Shown here: one piece after another, positions 1 through 7,507 of the stretch
Layout: each line of letters starts with the position of its first letter
Position numbering within the stretch: position 1 is the stretch's first letter
Source of the DNA: an uncultured Clostridium sp.
GTDB lineage: Bacteria > Bacillota > Clostridia > Christensenellales > CAG-138
NCBI GenBank assembly: GCA_900542285.1
Contig: UQNF01000024.1
Coordinates: forward strand, 1-24,216
Length of the DNA: 24,216 nucleotides
Direction: 5' to 3'
The notes under the pieces: generated by a model
Seen by the model: the letters and a program-made list of their open reading frames with translations, nothing else
What the model was told of the DNA's origin: nothing
The model's database searches: none
Translations under genes and position numbers: made by a program

Positions 1-53
1 ATGGTTTCTACGATATCACCTAAGAAGGCGCCGATGATGAACAGCAGGATCTC

Positions 54-452
54 ATGACCATCCCGAACAGGCTTTCTTCACTCGAAGCGGAGGGGTTTAT
101 TGCTGCCATTACGGTTGTAGGTGCGCAGATGTATTTTTTGACAAGACGCGGTGCTGATGTGATAGATCTGCTGGATAAGACTCTTGCAAAATCTTATCGA
201 GAAAAGCTGGATGACTATATAGCCGCCCATCTTGAGGAGTACCATCTTAGCAGCACAACGCGAAGCGACTATAATATGCGCCCCGATGGCAGCTATGAAG
301 CAAAGCTTGCGTTGGTCGAGAGCGGCAAACCCATCTTTGAACTCAGTATTATGCTCCCGAGCGCAGAAGCTACGCGTAATGCCGGTAAAAAATGGGAGAA
401 TGCAAATGCCGAGCTGTATCTTCAGGTGCTTCAGTGGCTGACAGAGGAATAA
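54..452 (+). CDS. DUF4364-like protein, N-terminus missing
   Basis: The 132 residues resemble the Firmicutes DUF4364 family, cytoplasmic winged-helix-like proteins of unknown function. Visible are the end of a helix-turn-helix-like segment (residues 4-16, RLSSLEAEGF), a wing-like strand ending YFLTRRG, and a C-terminal alpha/beta part that finishes in a helix (ELYLQVLQWL). Family members are usually about 170 residues, so roughly 35-40 N-terminal residues are absent. The family-like sequence seems to continue a few codons upstream of the ATG, but an in-frame TAA at 21-23 closes the frame. The ATG overlaps a TGA at 55-57 of an open frame entering from the left edge (ATGA overlap), which could mean translational coupling or a frameshift. 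An AGGA lies 4 nt before the ATG. The gene ends in a hairpin terminator at 482-517. Family call from memory of the family pattern; function unknown. Confidence 0.6.
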   Translation: MTIPNRLSSLEAEGFIAAITVVGAQMYFLTRRGADVIDLLDKTLAKSYREKLDDYIAAHLEEYHLSSTTRSDYNMRPDGSYEAKLALVESGKPIFELSIMLPSAEATRNAGKKWENANAELYLQVLQWLTEE

Positions 453-481
453 ACATCGTTCCAATTTCAAATAAAACAACC

Positions 482-517
482 AAACCGCCCTGCCTGCAGA
501 CAGAGCGGTTTAATTTA
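482..517. terminator. Bidirectional intrinsic terminator
   Basis: A 7-bp stem (AAACCGC at 482-488 with GCGGTTT at 505-511) encloses an inner CTG/CAG pairing. It is followed by TTTAATTT on the plus strand, and on the minus strand by a T-rich run downstream of the tRNA. It can serve both the DUF4364-like gene and the convergent tRNA-Gly. Confidence 0.7.
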
Positions 518-520
518 AGC

Positions 521-594
521 TGGAGCGGGTGATGGGAATCGAACCCACGTGATCGGCTTGGGAAGCCGGAGCTCTGCCATTGAGCTACACCCGC
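521..594 (-). tRNA. tRNA-Gly (anticodon CCC)
   Basis: Read on the minus strand this folds as a 74-nt tRNA with the 3' CCA encoded. The acceptor stem GCGGGTG pairs with CACCCGC, the D stem is GCTC/GAGC, the anticodon loop is TTCCCAA with CCC at 34-36, and the T loop is TTCGATT. The first anticodon-stem pair (27-43) is C/A and mismatched; the other four pairs are sound. CCC reads GGG glycine codons. A consensus promoter lies 16 nt upstream. Confidence 0.95.
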
Positions 595-609
595 ATTTGA
601 TGCATATAG

Positions 610-638
610 ATTTTACTCATATTTCATATTCTTGTCAA
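610..638 (-). promoter_or_regulatory. Sigma-A promoter of tRNA-Gly
   Basis: On the minus strand, TTGACA (638-633) is separated by 17 bp from TAAAAT (615-610). It lies just upstream of the mature tRNA 5' end at 594. Confidence 0.8.
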
Positions 639-673
639 CAGTAAAACATGTAGATTTTTCGCTCAATGGCATT

Positions 674-687
674 ATTTCCCGGGAAAT
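674..687. repeat. Perfect 14-bp palindrome
   Basis: ATTTCCCGGGAAAT is perfectly self-complementary. It lies between the tRNA-Gly promoter and the marR promoter, about 45 bp upstream of the marR -35 box. It may be a regulator site; no specific regulator can be named. Confidence 0.4.
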
Positions 688-695
688 ATCGATTC

Positions 696-744
696 ATTCA
701 TATGAATAGCCCAATAAGCATATTATGGCTATTGACATATGAAT
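696..744. promoter_or_regulatory. Probable MarR operator, nested inverted repeat
   Basis: The left arm ATTCATATGAATAGCC (696-711) is matched by the right arm GGCTATTGACATATGAAT (727-744), its reverse complement with a 2-nt GA insertion. Each arm itself contains CATATG flanked by ATT/AAT-type bases, and the left arm holds the full 12-bp palindrome ATTCATATGAAT. The right arm covers the -35 box and part of the spacer of the marR promoter, the usual position for a MarR-family repressor site. Inference: autorepression of the regulator and exporter operon. Confidence 0.65.
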
Positions 745-760
745 AATTCACTACTAAAAT
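732..760 (+). promoter_or_regulatory. Sigma-A promoter of the marR-ABC operon
   Basis: TTGACA (732-737), a 17-bp spacer and TAAAAT (755-760) form a near-consensus promoter about 45 nt upstream of the marR start. The -35 box is part of the right arm of the palindrome at 696-744. Confidence 0.8.
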
Positions 761-807
761 ATTAACGCCTTAATTATTAATAACTTAACAATAGAAAGGA
801 GCTTGCT

Positions 808-1317
808 ATGAAGGATAGAGGCTTGAGCCTTTCATTCAGACGAATATTACTGCTGATGCGCCTTAGCTTGAAAAATGATCATGACAAGGAAATACTGCCG
901 CCAAGTCAGTACCGTGCGCTCGAGTACATAATAAGTAACCCCGGCTGCACGCAGAATGATGTTGCGCTTGCAATTCATGTTACTCCGGCAGCTATTGCAC
1001 AGAATATGAAAAAGCTGTGCATGGATGGATATGTGGAACGGATCCCATGTCCTAATAATTTGCGTGCAAACAGCCTGCGCGTGACGGAGACGGGCGTGAA
1101 ATGCGCCGAATACAGCCTAAAAGCTGTTATGGAAACGGAAGAAAGACTGCTGCATGGCTTCACCGATGAGGAAAAGGAAACGATCAAGGGATATGTCGAT
1201 AGAATGATTGCCAATTTCGAGAATCCTGCGACCGATTCATTGGAGGTTCCCGAACTTATGATGCTGGTGATGAACAATGACGGCAAGGCTAAGTCCGAGG
1301 GAACAGATGAGGAATAG
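808..1317 (+). CDS. MarR-family transcriptional regulator
   Basis: A 169-residue protein with the MarR layout: an N-terminal dimerisation helix, a winged helix-turn-helix at about residues 30-95 (LEYIISNPGCTQNDVA, then TPAAIAQNMKKL as recognition helix, and a wing ending NSLRVTETG), and C-terminal helices. MarR proteins are cytoplasmic dimers that repress transcription until a small ligand lowers DNA affinity. The start is supported by AAAGGAG 7 nt before the ATG. It is the first gene of a tight operon with two ABC half-transporters (17-nt gap to the next gene), the common arrangement for a self-regulated drug-efflux cassette. The tail after about residue 140 is acidic and poorly conserved-looking. 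The ligand is unknown. Confidence 0.9.
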   Translation: MKDRGLSLSFRRILLLMRLSLKNDHDKEILPPSQYRALEYIISNPGCTQNDVALAIHVTPAAIAQNMKKLCMDGYVERIPCPNNLRANSLRVTETGVKCAEYSLKAVMETEERLLHGFTDEEKETIKGYVDRMIANFENPATDSLEVPELMMLVMNNDGKAKSEGTDEE

Positions 1318-1334
1318 GAGGAGATTATCGTCTG

Positions 1335-3110
1335 ATGACATCTAAAAATAAAAGGAAAAAGAACGCAGGCACTATTTCGAAGCTGATGCCTGCGGTCAAG
1401 GGATATGTTGCGCCTTCGATTGGAGCATCGGTAATGATACTCATCGAGGGCACGCTTGAGATACTTATCCCGTTTCTAATGACCAAGCTAATAGCCGAGG
1501 GCTTGAGTGATGCAGGCCCGGATATGGGCGCGATAGTGCGTATTGGATTGGCGATGCTTGTCATGGCGTTGGCAGCACTGCTTTCGGGCTCACTTTGCGC
1601 CAGGTTCTCTGCCGTAGCAGGAACGGGATTTGCGTACAATCTGCGCAACATGCTGTTCAAGAAGGTGCAATCCTTCTCGTTCGCAAATGTCGACAAGTTC
1701 TCGACCGCAAGCCTTATTACAAGGCTTACTACCGATGTCAGCAATATTCAAATGCTGTATGTCATGTGCATAAGGATGCTTGTGAGGAACTTCGTTATAA
1801 TGGTAGCGGCGTTTATCTTTGCGGCGAATATCAATCTAACCTTATCGATGGTGTTCGTTGTCGCAATACCGCTGATGATGCTAATCATGTGGCTTGTGAT
1901 GTCAAATGCCTATCCGCTGTTTGAAAAGATGCTCAACAAGCTCGATCTGATGAACGCAAAGGTGCAGGAGAACCTTATCGCAATCCGTGTCGTCAAGGCA
2001 TATGTAAAGGGCGATTATGAAACTGTCAGCTTCAATGATGCCTGCGATACCCTGAAAAAGGCTCAGATGAGCGCTGAAAAGATAATCGTATGGATGAATC
2101 CTCTGACACAGATGGTGTTCTACGCAGCAATGATAGCTGTCTGCTTCTTTGGCGGCAAGCTCATCGTTGGCGGAAACATGTCGGTATCCGATCTTTCAGG
2201 CTTTATTGCATATATTGGGCAGATCCTTTCAAGCGTCATGATGCTGTCTGCGATTTTCGCAAGCTTTGTTATGACAAAGGCTTCTCAGAAACGTATCATA
2301 GAGGTCTTGGATGAGAAAATAGACATAGATGACAGTTGTGTTATCGATGATGTCCCCATTCTCGACGGCAGCGTGGAATTCGATCATGTCAGCTTCTCTT
2401 ACAGCAAAAATGCCGATAACCTTACTCTGACAGATGTCAGCTTTAAGGTCAAACCCGGCGAGACTATAGGCGTAATCGGAGGCACAGGTTCGGCCAAGAC
2501 AACTCTCGTCCAGCTGATACCGAGGCTCTATGACGTGCTGGATGGCAGTATCCGCGTAGGCGGAAGGGATGTCAGGGAGTATAAGCTCCATACACTGCGC
2601 GACAGCGTGGCAATGGTGCTTCAAACCAATCTGCTGTTCAGCGGTACGATAGAAGAAAACCTGAGGTGGGGCAATGAGAACGCCACGCAGGAGCAGATAG
2701 AGTGCGCTTGCCGTGAAGCGCAGGCCCATGATTTCATTATGAGCTTTCCTAACGGTTATCTGACCGATCTCGGACAGGGCGGTGTGAATGTATCCGGCGG
2801 TCAAAAGCAAAGGCTTTGTATCGCAAGAGCGTTGCTAAAGAATCCGAAGGTAGTTATATTGGATGACTCCACGAGTGCCTGTGATACTGCAACCGATGCT
2901 GCGATAAGAACCGCATTAAGAAGCGAACTCAAGGGTACGACGACATTTATTATCGCCCAGCGCATTGCCTCTGTCATCGATGCGGATAGGGTAATGGTAA
3001 TCGACGACGGCAGGCTGGTGGCGATGGATACACCCGAAAACCTGCTCAAGAACAACGATATTTTCCGTGAGGTTTATGAATCTCAGATGAGGGGAGGCGA
3101 AACGGAATGA
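1335..3110 (+). CDS. ABC exporter half-transporter, degenerate ATP site
   Basis: A 591-residue type IV ABC exporter subunit: six-helix membrane domain (about 20-320) fused to a nucleotide-binding domain (about 345-585). Key positions differ from consensus. Walker A reads GGTGSAKTT (382-390), with Ala where the last Gly before Lys is usual; Walker B ends LDD (D511 instead of the catalytic Glu); and the H-loop has Gln542 in place of His. The signature NVSGGQ (485-490) is intact. This is the pattern of the non-hydrolysing site partner in heterodimeric exporters of the BmrCD/LmrCD/TM287-288 kind. The next gene, overlapping by 4 nt (ATGA), supplies the partner. AGGAGG lies about 13 nt before the ATG. 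Substrate unknown; multidrug or peptide export is inferred from the MarR neighbour. Confidence 0.93.
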   Translation: MTSKNKRKKNAGTISKLMPAVKGYVAPSIGASVMILIEGTLEILIPFLMTKLIAEGLSDAGPDMGAIVRIGLAMLVMALAALLSGSLCARFSAVAGTGFAYNLRNMLFKKVQSFSFANVDKFSTASLITRLTTDVSNIQMLYVMCIRMLVRNFVIMVAAFIFAANINLTLSMVFVVAIPLMMLIMWLVMSNAYPLFEKMLNKLDLMNAKVQENLIAIRVVKAYVKGDYETVSFNDACDTLKKAQMSAEKIIVWMNPLTQMVFYAAMIAVCFFGGKLIVGGNMSVSDLSGFIAYIGQILSSVMMLSAIFASFVMTKASQKRIIEVLDEKIDIDDSCVIDDVPILDGSVEFDHVSFSYSKNADNLTLTDVSFKVKPGETIGVIGGTGSAKTTLVQLIPRLYDVLDGSIRVGGRDVREYKLHTLRDSVAMVLQTNLLFSGTIEENLRWGNENATQEQIECACREAQAHDFIMSFPNGYLTDLGQGGVNVSGGQKQRLCIARALLKNPKVVILDDSTSACDTATDAAIRTALRSELKGTTTFIIAQRIASVIDADRVMVIDDGRLVAMDTPENLLKNNDIFREVYESQMRGGETE

Positions 3111-5092
3111 CAAAGGAAGCAAAGCCCGTTAAGGGACCGCATGGCGGTCAGAATAATTTCGCAAGGCCCCAAAACGCAAAAAAGACCTTTGCAAGGCTGT
3201 TCTCATACTTCAAGCCATATGCCGTTACGCTTATCTTGGTTGCGATATGCATCATCATCACGGCCCTTGCAAATGTGTACGGGACTGCGCAGATAGAAAC
3301 GCTGATAGATGACCATATTACGCCCATGGTTCAGAACGGAAGGACGGATGCCGCATGGATAAGCTTTTGTAAGGCAATAGCTAAGATGGCAGTGGTATAT
3401 GCCGTAGGTCTGATCTGCTCATACGCTTATTCCAGGATAATGGTGAGCGTATCCACCGGAGTGCTGAACGATATCCGCAAGCAGATGTTCGCAAGGATGC
3501 AGAAACTGCCCATTAGGTATTTCGATAAGCATACTCACGGCGAGATTATGAGCAGCTATACAAACGATACGGATAGCATGCGTGAGATGGTTAGCCAAAG
3601 CATTCCGCAGATCATCAACAGCTTCTTCAGGGTAATAAGCGTTGTTATCATGATGATAGTACTCAGCCCTGCATTGACCCTTGTCGCAATACTGATGCTC
3701 ACTTTGATGCTCTTCGCCGTAAAGGTGATAAGCAAGCGCAGCAGCGCGTATTTTCGGAAGCGTCAAAAGGCTCTCGGCAAGGCAAACGGCTATATTGAGG
3801 AAATGACCGAAGGACAGAAGGTCGTCAAGGTATTCTGCCGTGAGGACAGGGTCGAGAGGGATTTTGACGAGATCAACAATAACCTTCGCAAAGCGGAAGC
3901 CGGCGCAAATACGTGGTCAGGAAGCCTGATGCCGATAATGGGAAACCTGAGCTATGTCCACTACACTATCACCGCGATATTGGGAACGCTCATGATAATC
4001 GCCGCAGCAAGCGGAAACTATCCCGCAGTGCTCACGCTGACCGCAGGCCAGCTGATCACCTTCCTCCAGTACACCAGAAATTTCGCCCAGCCCATCACAA
4101 GCCTGAGCCAGCAGTTCACCTCGATCCTTTCCGCGCTTGCAGGCGCAGAGCGTATCTTCAAGCTGCTTGATGAGCAGCCGGAGGAGGACGACGGAAGGGT
4201 TACCCTCGTTAACGCCAAGCTAAATGAGGACGGAAGCCTGAGTGAGTGCGCAGAGCGTACCGATATATGGGCATGGAAATGTCCTGTGTGGACCGAGGCG
4301 GTTGAGAAACCGGACGGAAGCATTGAAAGCGCAGAGCATCCGGAGGAGCTGATACGAGTACGGGGCGATGTTCGCTTTAAGGATGTTACCTTCAGCTATG
4401 ACGGCGAAAAGACGGTGCTTGACAACATCAGCCTATATGCCGAGCCGGGGCAGAAAATCGCGTTTGTCGGTTCGACCGGCGCAGGCAAGACCACTATCAC
4501 GAATCTGCTGAACCGATTCTACGATGTACAGCAGGGCGAGATAACCTATGACGGCATTGCGCTCACGGATATTAAAAAGGATGATCTGAGGAGAAGCCTT
4601 GCAATGGTGCTTCAGGATACCCATCTGTTCACGGGAACGGTTAGGGAAAACATACGCTACGGTAAACAGGACGCAACGGATGACGAGATAGTTCATGCCG
4701 CCAAGCTTGCGAATGCACATTCCTTTATCATGCATCTGCCAAACGGCTATGATACCATGATTGAAAACGATGGCGAAAACCTCTCGCAGGGTCAGCGTCA
4801 GCTTTTGGCAATAGCGCGCGCCGCAGTTGCGGATCCGCCTGTTATCGTACTCGATGAGGCCACAAGCAGCATCGATACCCGTACGGAAGCACTTATCGAG
4901 CGTGGAATGGATGAGCTCATGCGCGGCAGGACGGTGTTCGTCATAGCGCACAGGCTCTCCACCGTTAGAAATTCGGATGCCATAATGGTGCTTGAGCATG
5001 GCAGGATCATCGAGCGCGGAAGCCATGAAAGCCTTATCGGAGAAAAGGGCAGGTATTACCGGCTCTACACCGGAGCGTTTGAACTGTCTTAA
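3107..5092 (+). CDS. ABC exporter half-transporter, catalytically intact partner
   Basis: A 661-residue ABC exporter subunit with a membrane domain (about 30-345) and a nucleotide-binding domain (about 418-655). Walker A GSTGAGKTT (455-463), Walker B VLDE (D583, E584) and H-loop His615 are all canonical; the signature is LSQGQ (559-563) rather than LSGGQ. Combined with the degenerate preceding subunit this fits a heterodimer with one active and one degenerate ATP site: the odd signature faces the odd Walker motifs of the partner. It is about 70 residues longer than usual because of a segment at about 362-420, rich in Glu/Asp and Trp, between the two domains. Similar inserts occur in clostridial homologues as I recall them; its role is unknown. 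Translation is coupled to the upstream gene by the ATGA overlap. Confidence 0.93.
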   Translation: MTKEAKPVKGPHGGQNNFARPQNAKKTFARLFSYFKPYAVTLILVAICIIITALANVYGTAQIETLIDDHITPMVQNGRTDAAWISFCKAIAKMAVVYAVGLICSYAYSRIMVSVSTGVLNDIRKQMFARMQKLPIRYFDKHTHGEIMSSYTNDTDSMREMVSQSIPQIINSFFRVISVVIMMIVLSPALTLVAILMLTLMLFAVKVISKRSSAYFRKRQKALGKANGYIEEMTEGQKVVKVFCREDRVERDFDEINNNLRKAEAGANTWSGSLMPIMGNLSYVHYTITAILGTLMIIAAASGNYPAVLTLTAGQLITFLQYTRNFAQPITSLSQQFTSILSALAGAERIFKLLDEQPEEDDGRVTLVNAKLNEDGSLSECAERTDIWAWKCPVWTEAVEKPDGSIESAEHPEELIRVRGDVRFKDVTFSYDGEKTVLDNISLYAEPGQKIAFVGSTGAGKTTITNLLNRFYDVQQGEITYDGIALTDIKKDDLRRSLAMVLQDTHLFTGTVRENIRYGKQDATDDEIVHAAKLANAHSFIMHLPNGYDTMIENDGENLSQGQRQLLAIARAAVADPPVIVLDEATSSIDTRTEALIERGMDELMRGRTVFVIAHRLSTVRNSDAIMVLEHGRIIERGSHESLIGEKGRYYRLYTGAFELS

Positions 5093-5104
5093 TGAAACAG
5101 GAGG

Positions 5105-5127
5105 GGGCTGCCGCTTGGCGGCAGCCC
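5105..5127 (+). other. 9-bp GC-rich hairpin between AGGAGG and the next start codon
   Basis: GGGCTGCCG pairs perfectly with CGGCAGCCC around the loop CTTGG. It begins right after an AGGAGG at 5099-5104 and ends 11 nt before the ATG at 5139. There is no T-run after it, so it is a poor intrinsic terminator. Folding it out would place AGGAGG 11 nt from the ATG. Confidence 0.7.
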
Positions 5128-5138
5128 GATCAAAGCAT

Positions 5139-5453
5139 ATGACAACATTTGAAAAAATCTATGAGATCGTAAAGCGGATTCCGCCCGGCAGGGTCGCAAC
5201 CTATGGTCAGATAGCCGCGCTCGCCGGAAATCCGCGATGGTCACGGGTCGTGGGTTATGCGCTGCATGTGAATCCCGATCCTAAGCATATCCCGTGCCAT
5301 AGGGTGGTGAACCGTGAGGGCTATCCAAGCAAAGCCTTTGCCTTCGGAGGGGAGAACCGCCAGATAGAACTGCTTTCTGCCGAGGGAGTGGAGTTCACGG
5401 ATGGGCATGTAGACATGGAAGCATTTCTTTGGAATAACGAGATCGGGCAGTGA
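5139..5453 (+). CDS. MGMT/Ogt-type DNA-binding domain protein with PCHR motif
   Basis: A 104-residue protein consisting only of the C-terminal domain of O6-alkylguanine-DNA alkyltransferases (methyltransferase, DNA-binding domain). It has the helix-turn-helix start VATYGQIAALAG (19-30), the Arg region NPRWSRVVGYALHVNP (31-46) and the acceptor motif IPCHRV (Cys53), followed by FAFGG and LLSAEGV. Alkyltransferase-like (ATL) proteins usually have Trp in place of this Cys, so this protein keeps the acceptor Cys while lacking the N-terminal domain. It may repair or flag alkylated guanines. I chose the ATG at 5139: family similarity begins there, and upstream in-frame codons lie inside the ABC gene. 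No Shine-Dalgarno sits directly before it; the nearest AGGAGG is across a hairpin. Its stop codon lies inside the terminal hairpin at 5442-5474. Confidence 0.85.
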   Translation: MTTFEKIYEIVKRIPPGRVATYGQIAALAGNPRWSRVVGYALHVNPDPKHIPCHRVVNREGYPSKAFAFGGENRQIELLSAEGVEFTDGHVDMEAFLWNNEIGQ

Positions 5454-5474
5454 GCGTTTAGCTCACTGCCCGAT
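5442..5474. terminator. Long hairpin between convergent genes
   Basis: A perfect 14-bp stem (ATCGGGCAGTGAGC with GCTCACTGCCCGAT) and the loop GTTTA. It contains the stop codon of the upstream gene and faces the convergent lipoprotein gene. There is no U-tract on either strand, so termination is plausible but not standard. It may also protect 3' ends. Confidence 0.6.
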
Positions 5475-5499
5475 TCGTATACCGTAAAATATGCTTCGT

Positions 5500-6027
5500 T
5501 CACTCTATCGGAGAAACCGGCATGGTATCGTCAAATACAAAGACGAATTCCTTATCCGTAAGCACCGAATCCGTTGGAATGGTTGCGTACAAATGGGTCT
5601 CACCGTTTGGAAGGGTGAGCAGATATGAGCCGGCTGGCGACTGAATGACGGCGGAAGCCAATATTTGCCCGTCCTCATCGTAAAACTCAATGCTGATGCC
5701 GCAAACAAGGCTGTTGGGATAGCTGTTTACCACGATGCAGTCCATAAAGGTATCGCCGTAAACCTCGTACACGCGGATATCCTTAAAACGGAGGTACTGC
5801 TCAAAGTGCTCGCTGCCGATGATAACATTGCCCAGCGCATCGGTGTTGTCATCGGAAACGGAAGAGCTTGGCTGCTCAGTATGTTCCGGAGTAGGGCTTT
5901 CCGGAGAAGCCGTCGCCGTGGGCGCAGGAGTGATGCCGGGGTCAAGCTGCGGTGTGACGTTGATACAGCCGATTGCCAAAACGGAGAGCATTATGAGCAA
6001 TATGCCAATCGAAAAGCGCCTAATCAT
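5500..6027 (-). CDS. Predicted lipoprotein, possible FxLYD-like domain
   Basis: A 175-residue exported protein. A short basic start and hydrophobic segment (MIRRFSIGILLIMLSVLA) run into a lipobox-like A18-I19-G20-C21, so it should be lipid-anchored on the outer face of the membrane. Residues 23-65 are a Pro/Thr/Ser-rich linker. The rest (about 70-175) is a beta-rich domain with the pattern VVNSYPNSLVCGISIEFYDEDGQILAS, like FxLYD-type extracellular domains in Firmicutes; this assignment is tentative. The gene overlaps the end of pncB by 8 nt (ATGATTAG), so translation is probably coupled. A link to NAD salvage is not evident from the protein itself. Confidence 0.75.
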   Translation of the reverse strand: MIRRFSIGILLIMLSVLAIGCINVTPQLDPGITPAPTATASPESPTPEHTEQPSSSVSDDNTDALGNVIIGSEHFEQYLRFKDIRVYEVYGDTFMDCIVVNSYPNSLVCGISIEFYDEDGQILASAVIQSPAGSYLLTLPNGETHLYATIPTDSVLTDKEFVFVFDDTMPVSPIE

Positions 6028-7477
6028 CCTGTATCATCTCTCGGTGTTCGTGGATCATCCTGTTCTTTAGCTCATACAACCTATCGGAGAGGTCGACCTT
6101 GTAGAGTTGCGGATTCAAAAGACGCTTGCTCTCTTCCCAAAGTGAATCCATCTCGTTTTTCGCATAGCGCTGTATCTCCGCCATGCTCGGGCAGTCGTAG
6201 ACAAGCTCGCCATCGATAAAGATGGGAACGAGCAGCTCACGCATGGTATAGTCGGTGATCGTCTTGCGCTTGTATGTGTACTCAGGATGATAGAGCGTCA
6301 GGGGCTTGCTTGTGTCAAACTCCTCGTCCCTAAGCGCAATGAGATCCGCAATAGCCATACGATCTTTATCATAGATCCTATATACGGTCTTTATGCCCGG
6401 GTTGGTGATCTTAAAGGCGTTTTCGGAGATCTTTATCTTGGGTATGACTTCTCCGTTCACTATTTCCGCGGCCATCTTGTACACTCCGCCGAGCGCAGGA
6501 CGGTCATCAGAGGTGATGAGCTTAGTTCCGACGCCCCAAAGGTCTATCCTTGCGCCCTGCATATGAAGACTATCGATTACGTTTTCATCCAGATCACCGC
6601 TTGCGCATATCTTTGCATTGGGAAAGCCTGCTTCATCCAGCATTGCCCTTGCGCGCTTGGAAAGATAAGCAAGGTCGCCGGAATCAAGGCGGATACCAAT
6701 GGGTTCATATCCTTTTGCACGCAGTTCATTGAAAACCGTAATTGCGTTTGGCACGCCGCTCCTCAAGGTGTCATAGGTGTCCACAAGCAGCATGCAGGCT
6801 TGGGGGAATATCTCCGCATAGGCGCGGAAAGCGTCAAGCTCCGATGGGAAGCTCATAACCCAGCTGTGCGCATGAGTGCCTGCGGTCGGAACGCCGAAAA
6901 GCTGTCCGCAAAGGACATTGCTCGTGCTCGAGCATCCGCCGATCATTGCAGCCCTTGCGCCGTAATTGGCAGCATCCGGGCCTTGTGCGCGCCTGAGGCC
7001 GAATTCCATGACGTTTTCGCCGTTGGCAGCGTAGCATATCCTGTTGGCCTTGGTAGCAATCAGCGTTTGATGATTAACAATATTTAGAAGTGCAGTCTCG
7101 ATGAGCTGCGCTTCAAGTATCGGTGCGATAACCCGTACAAGCGGCTCATACGGATAGACGAGCGTGCCTTCGGGCATGGCGTAAAGCTCTCCGGTAAAAC
7201 GGAAGTTTCGGAGAAGCTCAAGAAAACCCTCGTCAAACAGATTCAGTGAACGGAGGTATGCGATATCCTCCTCCGAAAAATGAAGGTTCTGAATGTAATC
7301 GATGAGCGATTCTGTGCCGGCCATGACAGCATATGAGGAATTGGAATTGGTATTTCGGAAGAACAGGTCAAATACGCCCTTATTGCCGCTGAGGCCCGTC
7401 TTATAATAACCATACATCATGGTGAGCTCGTAGAGGTCGGTCATCATGGTGAGGTTTCGTTTGCTCGTAATGCTCAT
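6020..7477 (-). CDS. pncB: Nicotinate phosphoribosyltransferase
   Basis: A 485-residue protein matching class II nicotinate phosphoribosyltransferases in length and motifs. It makes nicotinate mononucleotide from nicotinate, PRPP and ATP (Preiss-Handler NAD salvage, cytoplasm). Recognisable segments are the start NLTMMTDLYELTMMYGY, EFGLRRAQGPDAA (158-170), GGCSSTSNVL (180-189), PTAGTHAHSW (197-206, with the His used in this family's active site), LLVDTYDTL (230-238) and GIRLDSGDLA (261-270). The start has a strong GGAGACAA-type ribosome site. It lies 30 nt after the DUF1292 gene and overlaps the following lipoprotein gene, so the three are probably one transcript. Confidence 0.95.
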   Translation of the reverse strand: MSITSKRNLTMMTDLYELTMMYGYYKTGLSGNKGVFDLFFRNTNSNSSYAVMAGTESLIDYIQNLHFSEEDIAYLRSLNLFDEGFLELLRNFRFTGELYAMPEGTLVYPYEPLVRVIAPILEAQLIETALLNIVNHQTLIATKANRICYAANGENVMEFGLRRAQGPDAANYGARAAMIGGCSSTSNVLCGQLFGVPTAGTHAHSWVMSFPSELDAFRAYAEIFPQACMLLVDTYDTLRSGVPNAITVFNELRAKGYEPIGIRLDSGDLAYLSKRARAMLDEAGFPNAKICASGDLDENVIDSLHMQGARIDLWGVGTKLITSDDRPALGGVYKMAAEIVNGEVIPKIKISENAFKITNPGIKTVYRIYDKDRMAIADLIALRDEEFDTSKPLTLYHPEYTYKRKTITDYTMRELLVPIFIDGELVYDCPSMAEIQRYAKNEMDSLWEESKRLLNPQLYKVDLSDRLYELKNRMIHEHREMIQDD

Positions 7478-7507
7478 TTGTCTCCTTTCTCACGCACAGG
7501 CAAAAAC

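Noticed and set aside
1..72. Hydrophobic minus-strand reading (EILLFIIGAFLGDIVET) that looks like a membrane segment
   Set aside because: It is the complement of a run of Asp/Glu/Gln codons on the plus strand, which reads as hydrophobic codons in reverse; it has no start and is closed by a stop just upstream.
4992..5138. Upstream extension of the alkyltransferase-like gene from an ATG at 4992
   Set aside because: It overlaps the conserved end of the ABC transporter in another frame, is not family-like, and the domain begins at 5139.
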